A stretch of 64,000 bases of DNA from Paenibacillus herberti. GTDB taxonomy: Bacteria; Bacillota; Bacilli; Paenibacillales; Paenibacillaceae. The position numbers were made by a program, and so were the translations under genes. Under the pieces are notes generated by a model that saw nothing but the letters and a program-made list of their open reading frames with translations, ran no database searches and was not told the DNA's origin. Shown in pieces: positions 50,749 through 58,925 of the stretch (position 1 is the first letter of the stretch; every line of letters begins with the position of its first letter). The DNA lies in assembly GCF_002233675.1 (NCBI RefSeq), contig NZ_NMUQ01000002.1:269629-333628 (forward strand), given 5' to 3'.

Positions 50749-51213
50749 GTGGTCTTTCTGATTATTAAAGTAGATGATCTAAGCGGACCAGAGGTAGCTT
50801 CATTAATCGCGGAGCATCTTCAAGGCATGAATCTGCATTCACCACCTGAAAGTGTACACGCTTTAAATCTTGAAGGTTTGAAAAAGCCAGAAATTACATT
50901 CTGGGGTGCGTGGGAAGCTGATCAATTAGTTGGTTGCGGAGCGCTCAAGGAGCTTGACGATCAACATGCAGAGGTAAAGTCAATGCGTACTGCCTCCCAG
51001 CATCTTAGAAAAGGCGTTGCAAATGGCATCCTCACACATCTTATCGAAGAAGCCAAGCGACGCGGCTACCAGCGATTAAGCTTGGAAACGGGGTCGATGG
51101 AATCCTTCGAACCGGCTAGAAAACTGTATGAAAACTTTGGGTTTCAATATTGCCAGCCATTTTCAGATTACATCGACGATCCTAACAGTGCATTTATGAC
51201 AAAGGAGTTATGA
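50749..51213 (+). CDS. GNAT family N-acetyltransferase (YsnE-like)
   Basis: A 154-residue acetyltransferase. The CoA loop is ASQHLRKGVANGILTHLIEE, with EVKSMRT before it and RLSLETGSMESFEPARKLYENFGF after, as in the YsnE/PhnO-like subgroup. The start is uncertain. The GTG at 50749 has no ribosome site. GGAG at 50746 would suit a CTG or ATT start at 50758-50764, where homology begins (IIKVDDLSGPEV). AT-rich DNA and a gene fragment upstream hint at acquired sequence. It ends before a perfect hairpin. Confidence 0.82.
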   Translation: MVFLIIKVDDLSGPEVASLIAEHLQGMNLHSPPESVHALNLEGLKKPEITFWGAWEADQLVGCGALKELDDQHAEVKSMRTASQHLRKGVANGILTHLIEEAKRRGYQRLSLETGSMESFEPARKLYENFGFQYCQPFSDYIDDPNSAFMTKEL

Positions 51214-51264
51214 ACCATTAAGCAACAGTCCCCTGTCCTCAGACGGGAGACATTACCTAATAAA

Positions 51265-51304
51265 CATAAAGATACGGCAGCCGATGGGCTGCCGTATCTT
51301 TATG
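51265..51304. terminator. Bidirectional terminator
   Basis: A perfect 18-bp stem (CATAAAGATACGGCAGCC and its complement) with loop GATG lies between the convergent acetyltransferase and DUF4179 genes. Confidence 0.88.
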
Positions 51305-51328
51305 TTCTCGTTGCTCTTCTTCCGCTTT

Positions 51329-52912
51329 TCAGTGGCTCTTGCCCGATGATGTGCCATCCGCGTCGCCAAGTGGAATGCGTACCCGATACTGCCCGTCAAT
51401 GAAATTTGGATACTGGTATACCTCAAAAGTCAGCGGCTGCTTGTAGTCACCGGACTTGAAAGAGTAGTTACTTTTCTGGAGATTGTTTTCATCCGTACTG
51501 CTAGAGCCCCCTTGAGTGGACATCCCCTCATAGAGCTTGCCAGTGGCATCAGTAAAATCGTTAAGCAAAGTGTAGTTCAGAGGATCTTCGCGGTCCACTC
51601 TCAAGCTGAATCTCAAATCCATCCCGTTCTTGCCAACGCTACTGGAAGTTAACTGAACCCGGTCATCCGGCGCTTTCAGCAGCACTCCCTTTTCAGCGTC
51701 CAGTATGATCTGGGAGTTATTTTTATCTTGCGCTCTAAACGCGGTTCCACTCAAATATAGCTCCTTAGGCTGGCGGAAATAAGGGCTTTGGAATTCAAAG
51801 CGAACCTTATTTCCCGATAATTCACCCATGCTATAGCTGACCCCGCCCCAATCCGTGCCTGTTTCATCAGAGAGTTTCATGTCAACTGGGCCAAACATTC
51901 TCATCGAGTTTCCTTCTGCATACTCCGCCTCAATGGCAACCGTAAGCGGCGAGATCCGCGCGCTTGTGAAGCGCAGCTTCTGGCCCTCGACCTCGATCGT
52001 TTGATCCAGGGCAACCGTGCGCGACTTTCCTGCAAACAGCTCTCGGTCCACAGGAAAGCCTACTTTGTAAAGGAATCCGTTCAGCTTCACCTCCATGTTT
52101 AGCCAATCCGGCAACTGCTCCCCTTTTGCCAGCAGGATTTCGATCGTCTGCTGGCGCTTGGTTCCTTCAGTAGAGTCGTATGAAGACCCATAACCTCCAC
52201 CGACTTGGCGGCCAGCGCTATCTGTAAAAGTAGTTCCAAGTGACCCCAGCGGTTCCCCCGCTTTCAATCCTTCGACGGTGTAAACCAACATGATTCTATA
52301 ATCATCCGCAATGAGCCCCTCAACAGTCAGCTTGAGCCCGTCATGCTCATCGCTCACTCCTATCTGCTGCATAAAGCCATAATCCACTGCATCCTGAACC
52401 GTCTGATTGTTGTCGTATTGCTCGCGGATAATATCTACAACTGAGGCCATTCCGGGTATTTGACGCACAACGGAGGCGAAAGCCGGCGATACCCGAATTG
52501 TGGCGAGGCATAGCGCGATTACAAGAAAACTAGCTGCCATGGAGGCAGCAGTCCGCCGCAAACGGCGGGTATTCCTCTTACGGCGTTTGCCTGCTACCAG
52601 GCCTGCCGCGATGGCGGCATCTGCACGGCGCTCCAGCTCTGGATCAGAATCTGGATCACCCATAAGACCGGCCCCCAGCCGCGACAGCCGCAGCTCCAGT
52701 TCAGACACATCCTCTTGATCGTCCTGAACATCGTCACTCTGTGTCCCTTCAAGTGTCGGTGCTTGGGACACTCCTGCGTCCCGCTGATTACGCCGCTCCT
52801 CTATGCCGCTTAACTCCAGTTGATCGCCCTGCAGCTGTGAGGCCTCCGTTTTCTGCCGGTTGTTCTGCCGCTTCGGGTCATTGAGTTTGTTCCCTTCTGG
52901 ACGCTCCTCCAT
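51329..52912 (-). CDS. DUF4179 membrane protein, probable anti-sigma factor
   Basis: A 527-residue single-span membrane protein. Residues 1-120 are cytosolic, acidic and Gln-rich, with a short helical ELELRLSRLGAG segment and a basic RRKRNTRRLRR stop. The span is at about 125-143 (MAASFLVIALCLATI). Outside follows a DUF4179-type domain (VRQIPGMASVVDIIREQYDN...) and a C-terminal region of about 220 residues rich in beta strands. It follows the ECF sigma gene by 1 bp, the classical sigma/anti-sigma layout. The binding function is inferred from this pairing. Start ATG 52912; ribosome site GGGAGGAG lies inside the sigma gene. Confidence 0.85.
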   Translation of the reverse strand: MEERPEGNKLNDPKRQNNRQKTEASQLQGDQLELSGIEERRNQRDAGVSQAPTLEGTQSDDVQDDQEDVSELELRLSRLGAGLMGDPDSDPELERRADAAIAAGLVAGKRRKRNTRRLRRTAASMAASFLVIALCLATIRVSPAFASVVRQIPGMASVVDIIREQYDNNQTVQDAVDYGFMQQIGVSDEHDGLKLTVEGLIADDYRIMLVYTVEGLKAGEPLGSLGTTFTDSAGRQVGGGYGSSYDSTEGTKRQQTIEILLAKGEQLPDWLNMEVKLNGFLYKVGFPVDRELFAGKSRTVALDQTIEVEGQKLRFTSARISPLTVAIEAEYAEGNSMRMFGPVDMKLSDETGTDWGGVSYSMGELSGNKVRFEFQSPYFRQPKELYLSGTAFRAQDKNNSQIILDAEKGVLLKAPDDRVQLTSSSVGKNGMDLRFSLRVDREDPLNYTLLNDFTDATGKLYEGMSTQGGSSSTDENNLQKSNYSFKSGDYKQPLTFEVYQYPNFIDGQYRVRIPLGDADGTSSGKSH

Positions 52913-52913
52913 G

Positions 52914-53633
52914 TTAGTTCTCCTCCCTTCCCATTCGCTGCCGCAACTGTTTCAGCGCCCGGTTCAGCCATGTTTTGACGGTGCCCTCCGGCTTCTCCAT
53001 CGCAAGCGCGATCTCTGCCAGCGTCATATCCTCCGCATATTTCAAAAGAACCAGCTGACAAAGCTTAGGCTCCAGCTCCGCTACCGCTTCCTCAAGCTCA
53101 ATTCTGGCAGATAGGTTTTCTGCAGCAGCCGGACGGTCGACCAGCCGCCCAGTCGAGCGTTGTCTCCGCAGCCGTTTATGTTCATCCGCGCAGACGTTGA
53201 TGAGAATGCGAATGAGCCATGTTCGAAAAAATTCCGGCTGGCGCAGCTTGCCCAGCTTCGCGTATGCTCTGCAGGTCGTTTCCTGGATTGCCTCTAGCGC
53301 CGCTTCCTCATTTCTTAGGTAAGCCAGCGAGATTCGCAGTAACTGTGGCCTAGCCGCAGTCATAATCCGTAGGAAGGCCGCATCATCGCCGCGGCAAGCC
53401 TGCTCGGCCAGCTCCGTCCAAAGCGGCGATTCGGCGGCCAAAGGAGCAAAGCCATCTTCCGCTGCGTCTAGCGGCTGGCTCAATGCCTGCGCAGCGTGGT
53501 TCACCGCTCGCGCTACTCCCGCATCCGGCGCTTGGTCTGAAACATGAGCCTCTCCTTCCTCGGTCGCTCGGTCCCCTCTATAGCCGGTGAAAAAGGTCCC
53601 TTGCGCCGTTCTCTTCGCTTCTGAGTCGGGCAT
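52914..53633 (-). CDS. ECF-type RNA polymerase sigma factor
   Basis: A 239-residue sigma-70 family protein with region 2 at about 75-145 (ISLAYLRNEEAALEAIQETTCRAYAKLGKLR) and region 4 at about 175-230 (LVLLKYAEDMTLAEIALAMEKPEGTVKTWLNRAL). The first 70 residues are an unusual extension with no similarity I recognise. The only ATG is 53633, after GGGCGGTG. The true start could be a later non-ATG codon. AAACC (53684-53688 region) and GTCTAA lie about 17 bp apart on the minus strand before it and could form an ECF-type autoregulated promoter, but this is weak. Confidence 0.87.
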   Translation of the reverse strand: MPDSEAKRTAQGTFFTGYRGDRATEEGEAHVSDQAPDAGVARAVNHAAQALSQPLDAAEDGFAPLAAESPLWTELAEQACRGDDAAFLRIMTAARPQLLRISLAYLRNEEAALEAIQETTCRAYAKLGKLRQPEFFRTWLIRILINVCADEHKRLRRQRSTGRLVDRPAAAENLSARIELEEAVAELEPKLCQLVLLKYAEDMTLAEIALAMEKPEGTVKTWLNRALKQLRQRMGREEN

Positions 53634-53827
53634 GGTTTCACCGCCCTTTCTTTCATTAATTTGACATTAGACTGTGGTGGGGCAACTTTGGTTTTGGGCT
53701 TGAGGACTTTTTTCGAGCATTGGTGTCCAAAACCCAATTTTTCCTAATCTCAATCCTTCCACTCTATCGCAACTGTGCCGCGATTTCTACCAGAATATGC
53801 TAGATCTCACTCAAACCTCCGCACTCA

Positions 53828-53857
53828 AAAAGGCCAGTCGGATTTCCCGACTAGCCC
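53828..53857 (-). terminator. Terminator of the Rieske oxidoreductase gene
   Basis: On the minus strand GGCTAGTCGG-GAAAT-CCGACTGGCC is followed by TTTTTGAG. Confidence 0.8.
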
Positions 53858-53882
53858 GTCTAAAATGCACCCAATCCTACTC

Positions 53883-55454
53883 TCAGCTTTCCTTGCTCTC
53901 CAAAACCAGCCCCTTCAACGGTTTCTGTGCTGGGCCTTCCAGCACGGCGCCGTCGTAGCCAAAACGCGAGCCATGGCAAGGACAGTCCCAGCTCAGGTCG
54001 CCGGAGTTCCACTGGCACTCACAGCCCATATGTGTGCAGGTCGTATCGACCAAATAAAGCTTACCTTGCGGATCGCGATAACCGCCCGCGCGTTTGCCTG
54101 CTACCTTGACGACAGCGCCTTCGCCCAGTTCAAGCGAGTCCGCTGGACGCATCGGCGACTCCAGCTTGCCGGAGATGAGCTGCCCGGCAACGCGTAGATT
54201 CTCTTTTACAAACATCTTAATCGATGGATCGGCGTTGAAGCGGGAAGGCTTAAACAGCTCCAGATGTTTGCTCTGCCCGGTCTTCACCAGATCGTTCACC
54301 ACCAGCGCCGATAGCGTACCGCTCGTCATGCCCCATTTGTTGAAACCAGTCGCAATAAGCATATTGGGGTGTTTGCCAGTAATCGGACCGATGTAAGGAA
54401 CATCGTCGAGCGTGGTCAGATCCTGCGCTGACCAGCGATAAGGGATATTTTTCGCTCCGAGCAGCGAATCAGCGAATTGCTCCAGCGCCTCGTAATGCTG
54501 GATCATCGGCACACCTTCACCTGTTTTGTGGTTCTCGCCGCCAACGAGTACAACAGGTCGGCCGTCAAGCTCTGCGGCGCGCAGTGAGCGCACCGTTTGT
54601 CCAGCAGACAGATACATTCCTCCGGGAAACGGCTTTTCTGGCTCAACAGCCAATACGTAAGAGCGCTGAGGGTGCAGTCGCGAGAAGAACAGACCGCCCC
54701 CATCCGTGAATGGAAAATGGGAAGCCGAAACAGCCCAGCTGCAGGACACAGTTCCGCCAGCCGCACTATGCAGCTTGAGACGGCCGTCCTGTTTGCTCTC
54801 TTCGACTTTTTCCGTAATAACCGTATTCTCGTAGACATCGAGGCCAAGGCGAATCGCCTCATTAAGCAATCCCTTGAGATATTGCAGCGGATGGAAACGA
54901 GCCTGCCCCGGAAGTTTGATCGCCCCGAGCTCGGACAACCCTTGCAGCGGTAGCTTTTCCACCCATTGTCCAGGCAGCCCGATCCCCTGGTATGCCTTCC
55001 ACTCCTTTTGCAGCAGTTGGAAATCGGCATCGTTATCCGCATAAAGGTAGGCATCCTCGGTCTTCAAGCCGCACTCGATGCCTAGCGAAGCGACCGTGCT
55101 CTGAATCCACTTCAGCGCTTCATCATTCGCGTCAAAATATTGCTTAGCAGCCTCTTTGCCAAGATGCTGCAGTAGCTTGTCGTAAATAACCCCGTGCTGG
55201 GCTGTAATCTTGGCCGTTGTATGGCCGGTCGTTCCGTCCAGCAGCAGCCCGGCTTCCAGCAGCGCAACCTTCAATCCCTGCTTGCTGAGCAGGTATGCAC
55301 TCGTAATGCCGGCGATTCCGCCGCCGACAACCGCGACATCTACCTTGATCGTGCCTTTGAGCGAGGAGAACGATGGCAGCTCCGCTGTCGCCCGCCAAAG
55401 CGATTCCGGCAGTTGAGGTAATTGGCTGGTGTCAGCAGGATCGATATTTTTCAT
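53883..55454 (-). CDS. FAD-dependent oxidoreductase fused to a Rieske [2Fe-2S] domain
   Basis: A 523-residue protein. Residues about 37-400 form a DAO-type flavin domain (VAVVGGGIAGITSAYLLSK at the start, FNKWGMTSGTLSALVV near the end). Residues about 430-520 form a Rieske domain with both ligand pairs, CTHMGC and CPCHGS, and YDGAVLEGPAQKPL after them. It matches the YhfW-type layout in Bacillus. The substrate is unknown. AAGGAGG precedes the ATG at 55454. Fifteen open codons upstream are not used. The stretch 55500-56057 downstream of the toxin locus contains one terminator and no gene that I can support. Confidence 0.9.
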   Translation of the reverse strand: MKNIDPADTSQLPQLPESLWRATAELPSFSSLKGTIKVDVAVVGGGIAGITSAYLLSKQGLKVALLEAGLLLDGTTGHTTAKITAQHGVIYDKLLQHLGKEAAKQYFDANDEALKWIQSTVASLGIECGLKTEDAYLYADNDADFQLLQKEWKAYQGIGLPGQWVEKLPLQGLSELGAIKLPGQARFHPLQYLKGLLNEAIRLGLDVYENTVITEKVEESKQDGRLKLHSAAGGTVSCSWAVSASHFPFTDGGGLFFSRLHPQRSYVLAVEPEKPFPGGMYLSAGQTVRSLRAAELDGRPVVLVGGENHKTGEGVPMIQHYEALEQFADSLLGAKNIPYRWSAQDLTTLDDVPYIGPITGKHPNMLIATGFNKWGMTSGTLSALVVNDLVKTGQSKHLELFKPSRFNADPSIKMFVKENLRVAGQLISGKLESPMRPADSLELGEGAVVKVAGKRAGGYRDPQGKLYLVDTTCTHMGCECQWNSGDLSWDCPCHGSRFGYDGAVLEGPAQKPLKGLVLESKES

Positions 55455-55755
55455 GAGGGCCTCCTTGGGATGGATATAGATATATCCTTTTATTCCCATA
55501 TAGTCCCTGAGTCAGTCTCTTGCTTTGGAGAAAAGTAGCTGCGAAAAATTTAGGTGGGAGTCTGCTCACAAATCTTTCATGACTGAAGTATCGCACTTAG
55601 TTTGAGAATCCGTCGTTTGATGTCCGATAGAGCGAGCCAAACACTTCCTTTAATTCTATAAAACTCATCATAAAGTTGTGGTCCCCTTCGATACTCACCC
55701 TATCTATCCACAAAGTTATGAATAACTTGAAAAACTGCGAAAAAAACGAAGATAA

Positions 55756-55801
55756 CAAAAACAGGTTAATTATGGTGGGATCTGACCATAATCAACCTGT
55801 T
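55756..55801 (-). terminator. Terminator downstream of the toxin-immunity pair
   Basis: A 17-bp stem AACAGGTTAATTATGGT with one mismatch to its complement is followed on the minus strand by TTTTTG. It lies about 260 bp past the immunity gene. Confidence 0.7.
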
Positions 55802-56057
55802 AAATACAACGAAAAACCGTGTTAAGGCATAAATTTCAAGCATTAATGCGCGTAGTTCTTTTTAGAAACTTCATGGGTTATATCTGTCTATCGGTTCGGG
55901 ATCCTCGTGTGAAATTCCCTGAATTCACCAGACCACCTGTATAGTAGGATATCAATCCCTTCTCATCTAATGGTGAGCTCTCTCGCTAATTCCCCGCTCT
56001 TTCTGCTCTGCTTTGCTAACGCTAGGGATTTGCTTCAATGAATAAGTTCACGCTATA

Positions 56058-56396
56058 TTATGAATACCATTCATCATCTGAAAATTCTTCATCCTCTTCA
56101 CTCGGCTTTAAACTGTTTATGTTTATAAATCTTGTTATTTCTGCCCTGACCAATGCTTGATCCTTATTCTCAATCATAAAGCCCCTATGATTGTTCCAAC
56201 TCATACCAACCTCTAAATCTATATCCATCTCCCTACACCATTCAATAAAATCATACATGATCATTGTAAAACAAACATTGAATTTATGAAATGAAACCCA
56301 AACGCCTATTCTCCCATCTCCAAAATCTTGTTGACGTAATTTTAAATCTCCACTTATGAACCACGTAGTATTTTGATACTGTTTCTCTTCAAACAT
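56058..56396 (-). CDS. Probable immunity protein of the adjacent polymorphic toxin
   Basis: A 112-residue acidic protein with the aromatic-rich segments WFISGDLKLRQQDFGDGRIG and FTMIMYDFIEWCREM and a Glu/Asp-rich end (SEEDEEFSDDEW). I do not recognise the family. It begins 14 bp after the toxin stop on the same strand. Its DNA is AT-rich like the toxin tip, and the size and acidity fit an immunity protein. The role is inferred from this arrangement only. Confidence 0.65.
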   Translation of the reverse strand: MFEEKQYQNTTWFISGDLKLRQQDFGDGRIGVWVSFHKFNVCFTMIMYDFIEWCREMDIDLEVGMSWNNHRGFMIENKDQALVRAEITRFININSLKPSEEDEEFSDDEWYS

Positions 56397-56410
56397 TAAT
56401 TTAAATCCTC

Positions 56411-58648
56411 CTACTGTCTGTATAGTCCTGTCAGTACATCCATTGCCGGACTAGTCCTTACGCTACTATATATGACTTCCTCCCATGACCCATACTTTTC
56501 AAAAAGTTGCTCTGGTGTAGGCCCTTCTGGTCTACCGTATTGTTGAATATTCCTCTCTTTCATGGCAGCTAGACCTTCATAGTTATTAGAGTCAATATAT
56601 GATTGCATTCTGTCAGAATTACGTTGTTCAACCTTCATCTTAGCAATGTCTGTAATTGACATTCCCTCATTTTCAAGTTTAGCAACTTCATTCTCAAGTT
56701 TTATTTTCTTTTGCTCCATTTTTTGCAGGTATTCCATCCTCTTAGCTCTTGCATAAGCAACTTGTTGTGGATTAGTCCAATTAACTCCGAATTTATCTAA
56801 TGGAGATTCTTTTTGGGGTGAATATCCATAAACTGCATCTGGATTAGTTTCAATTTCTTTTGCTATTTTAGGGTTACTTAAAGGATCAAATTTGGGAATA
56901 CCTTTACCCGTCCCCTCACCCATAAATTTAAGGTAGTTCTCTTGAACCGCAGTAGGCTTGAGGGGTTGTACTCCGCCTATGCCCTTATCACCGATCCTCA
57001 TCCAGGTTCCGTCCGGAGTTATGGCGACGGGCTTCAGGTCAAGCTTTAGATCGGGGAGACGCCCTACCAATTCCTTGCCGCCCTCTATGCCTGCTTTTAC
57101 AGCACCCTTTACTGCCGTAAATGCCAGGGCCGATTTGGCAAGAGCTCGTCCAAACTCCTTGCTTTCTTCATGGCTGGCTTTTCCGCTGAGGACACGAGCA
57201 TACAGTCGGTTAACGTCCTGGAACGGTTTTACGAACTCCTCTTTGGCGCTCTCACCCAGCGTATCGCCGATTTGCTCCAGCGTCAATTCTCCGTTTATGA
57301 TTGCCTCGCCTACATCCATGAGATCCGAATAAGTTTTTGGGTTCAGCACCCCTAGCAGTGCCATCCCCTCGTCTTGCAATTGGCTTATGACACCATCCGT
57401 TACGGATGAGTACGTCAATGCCACCATCAACATGCCGTTATTTAGCTTCAAATTCGGATTGTTCCTCATCCCCTGAGCGGCATCGCTTCGGGCTAACCGT
57501 AACAAATCTTCATTAAATCCTCCGTTGATTTCAAACGGCTTCGGATTCCCCCCGTTCCACACCATCCACTTCGTATTGACCGTGTTTGCTAGTGTCTGGT
57601 ACGCCGCTACGGAGGCCATTAATCCTTCATCGTAAACTCCTGTTACTTTCCCCTGGTACAAGTTCATCTTTTTCAGGTACTCTTGCATCTCCCGGATTTT
57701 TTCGGCCGGTATCGTGGCGTTATAACGATCCAGCTGCCCGGCAATCCCTTCCCGAACGACCCCTGCTGCTACGCGCCATTGCGCGGAATCTTGCACTTTA
57801 GCAAGCTCCCCCCGCGCCCAATCCCGCACCTTGCCCTCCTGTGCACCAAGGCTCAGCAGCAAACGGTACTTCGGATCATCTCCAAGCGGTACCGGCTGCC
57901 CGGTGTAGGACGGATCGAAGTCGCAAGCTTCTATCGCCGGCTTCTGAAAATACGGCGACAAGTCTACGTTCTCCGCATACAATCCTTCGCGGATTCCCTT
58001 ACTCTTCAGCTCCTGCCGAGCTGCCTCTGCCATCTCATGCATCGCGTCCATCAGTACCCGATTGCCGTAGGCTTTGTACATTCCATACGCCGTCTGCGCC
58101 TTGCCGATGTCTTCCCGCAGTTTCAAAACCCGTTCCAGCTCCGACCGGGCCGCAGCCCGATCTTCCGGGGTCATATTGGGGCTCGCCACAATCCGCTTCA
58201 GCCCCAGGATAACCGGGTCTTGCTGAAAAGCATCCATCAGCGGCATCGGCTTCACGCTGCTGATCCCCATCTTCGCGGCCTGCTGCATCCGCAGGTTAAC
58301 CTCGCCATATCCAATGACCGGCTGTTTGTAGGCGCCAAACCCGAAGGGGTTCCACGTTTTCCCCACCGTAAAGGTCAAGTTCATTTTGAGCCGGTTTTCA
58401 TTTTGCAGCCGCTCGACCCCGCGCATCATGCGCCGAGCAAAATCCGCCAGTTCCTCTGCTTCTGCGGTAAGCTCTTTCGCCATTCTTACCGCACGCCCAG
58501 CTTCTCGCACAGTGGGAAGCTGTTCCCATTCCCATGCGGCCCCGTTCACTTGCTGCATCAGGCGCATTGCGTCCTGACCGATCGCGGTAAACCGTTGCCG
58601 GAGACGTTCCACATCCGCCAGATCCATTTTTACATTTGCGCCAGACAA
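56411..58648 (-). CDS. Polymorphic toxin with WXG/LXG-like N-terminus, PG-binding-like segment and exchangeable C-terminal tip
   Basis: A 745-residue protein with no signal peptide. Residues about 1-90 are helical and resemble WXG/LXG export domains (AAWEWEQ near the middle), so export through a type VII system is likely. Near residues 315-355 a peptidoglycan-binding-like segment occurs (REMQEYLKKMNLYQGKVTGV). From about 580 a pretoxin linker leads into a charged coiled helix (YLQKMEQKKIKLENEVAKLE) and a tip ending YGSWEEVIYSS...MDVLTGLYRQ. The tip activity is unknown to me. The TTG at 58648 after GAGGTGA was chosen over an ATG at 58687 without a ribosome site. The last ~550 bp are AT-rich, unlike the rest. 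Confidence 0.72.
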   Translation of the reverse strand: MSGANVKMDLADVERLRQRFTAIGQDAMRLMQQVNGAAWEWEQLPTVREAGRAVRMAKELTAEAEELADFARRMMRGVERLQNENRLKMNLTFTVGKTWNPFGFGAYKQPVIGYGEVNLRMQQAAKMGISSVKPMPLMDAFQQDPVILGLKRIVASPNMTPEDRAAARSELERVLKLREDIGKAQTAYGMYKAYGNRVLMDAMHEMAEAARQELKSKGIREGLYAENVDLSPYFQKPAIEACDFDPSYTGQPVPLGDDPKYRLLLSLGAQEGKVRDWARGELAKVQDSAQWRVAAGVVREGIAGQLDRYNATIPAEKIREMQEYLKKMNLYQGKVTGVYDEGLMASVAAYQTLANTVNTKWMVWNGGNPKPFEINGGFNEDLLRLARSDAAQGMRNNPNLKLNNGMLMVALTYSSVTDGVISQLQDEGMALLGVLNPKTYSDLMDVGEAIINGELTLEQIGDTLGESAKEEFVKPFQDVNRLYARVLSGKASHEESKEFGRALAKSALAFTAVKGAVKAGIEGGKELVGRLPDLKLDLKPVAITPDGTWMRIGDKGIGGVQPLKPTAVQENYLKFMGEGTGKGIPKFDPLSNPKIAKEIETNPDAVYGYSPQKESPLDKFGVNWTNPQQVAYARAKRMEYLQKMEQKKIKLENEVAKLENEGMSITDIAKMKVEQRNSDRMQSYIDSNNYEGLAAMKERNIQQYGRPEGPTPEQLFEKYGSWEEVIYSSVRTSPAMDVLTGLYRQ

Positions 58649-58925
58649 TAGAATCACCTCAATATGACTAAGAATCTTGTTCTCCATAATGCAGAGAATA
58701 TATAAATTGGATTAATTACCCATTTGAAATATCGGTTTGCCTACCTGTAAATTCAAGCATCACTTAAAAACGAGTCTTCTATTAGCAAATCACGCACTCA
58801 TCCTCAACAGCTCGTTCTCAACAGCTTCTTCTCAACACTGTCCTCCAACCTGCGATAAAGGATATATTTCAGCGCAGCCCAGCATAGACCTAGTAGACAA
58901 GGCTTGCCAGATGGGAGGACTGCCT

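Noticed and set aside
57683..58651. A 322-codon plus-strand frame inside the toxin gene
   Set aside because: Rich in His, Arg and Pro as expected of an antisense reading, with no domain pattern. The minus-strand protein has coherent domains.
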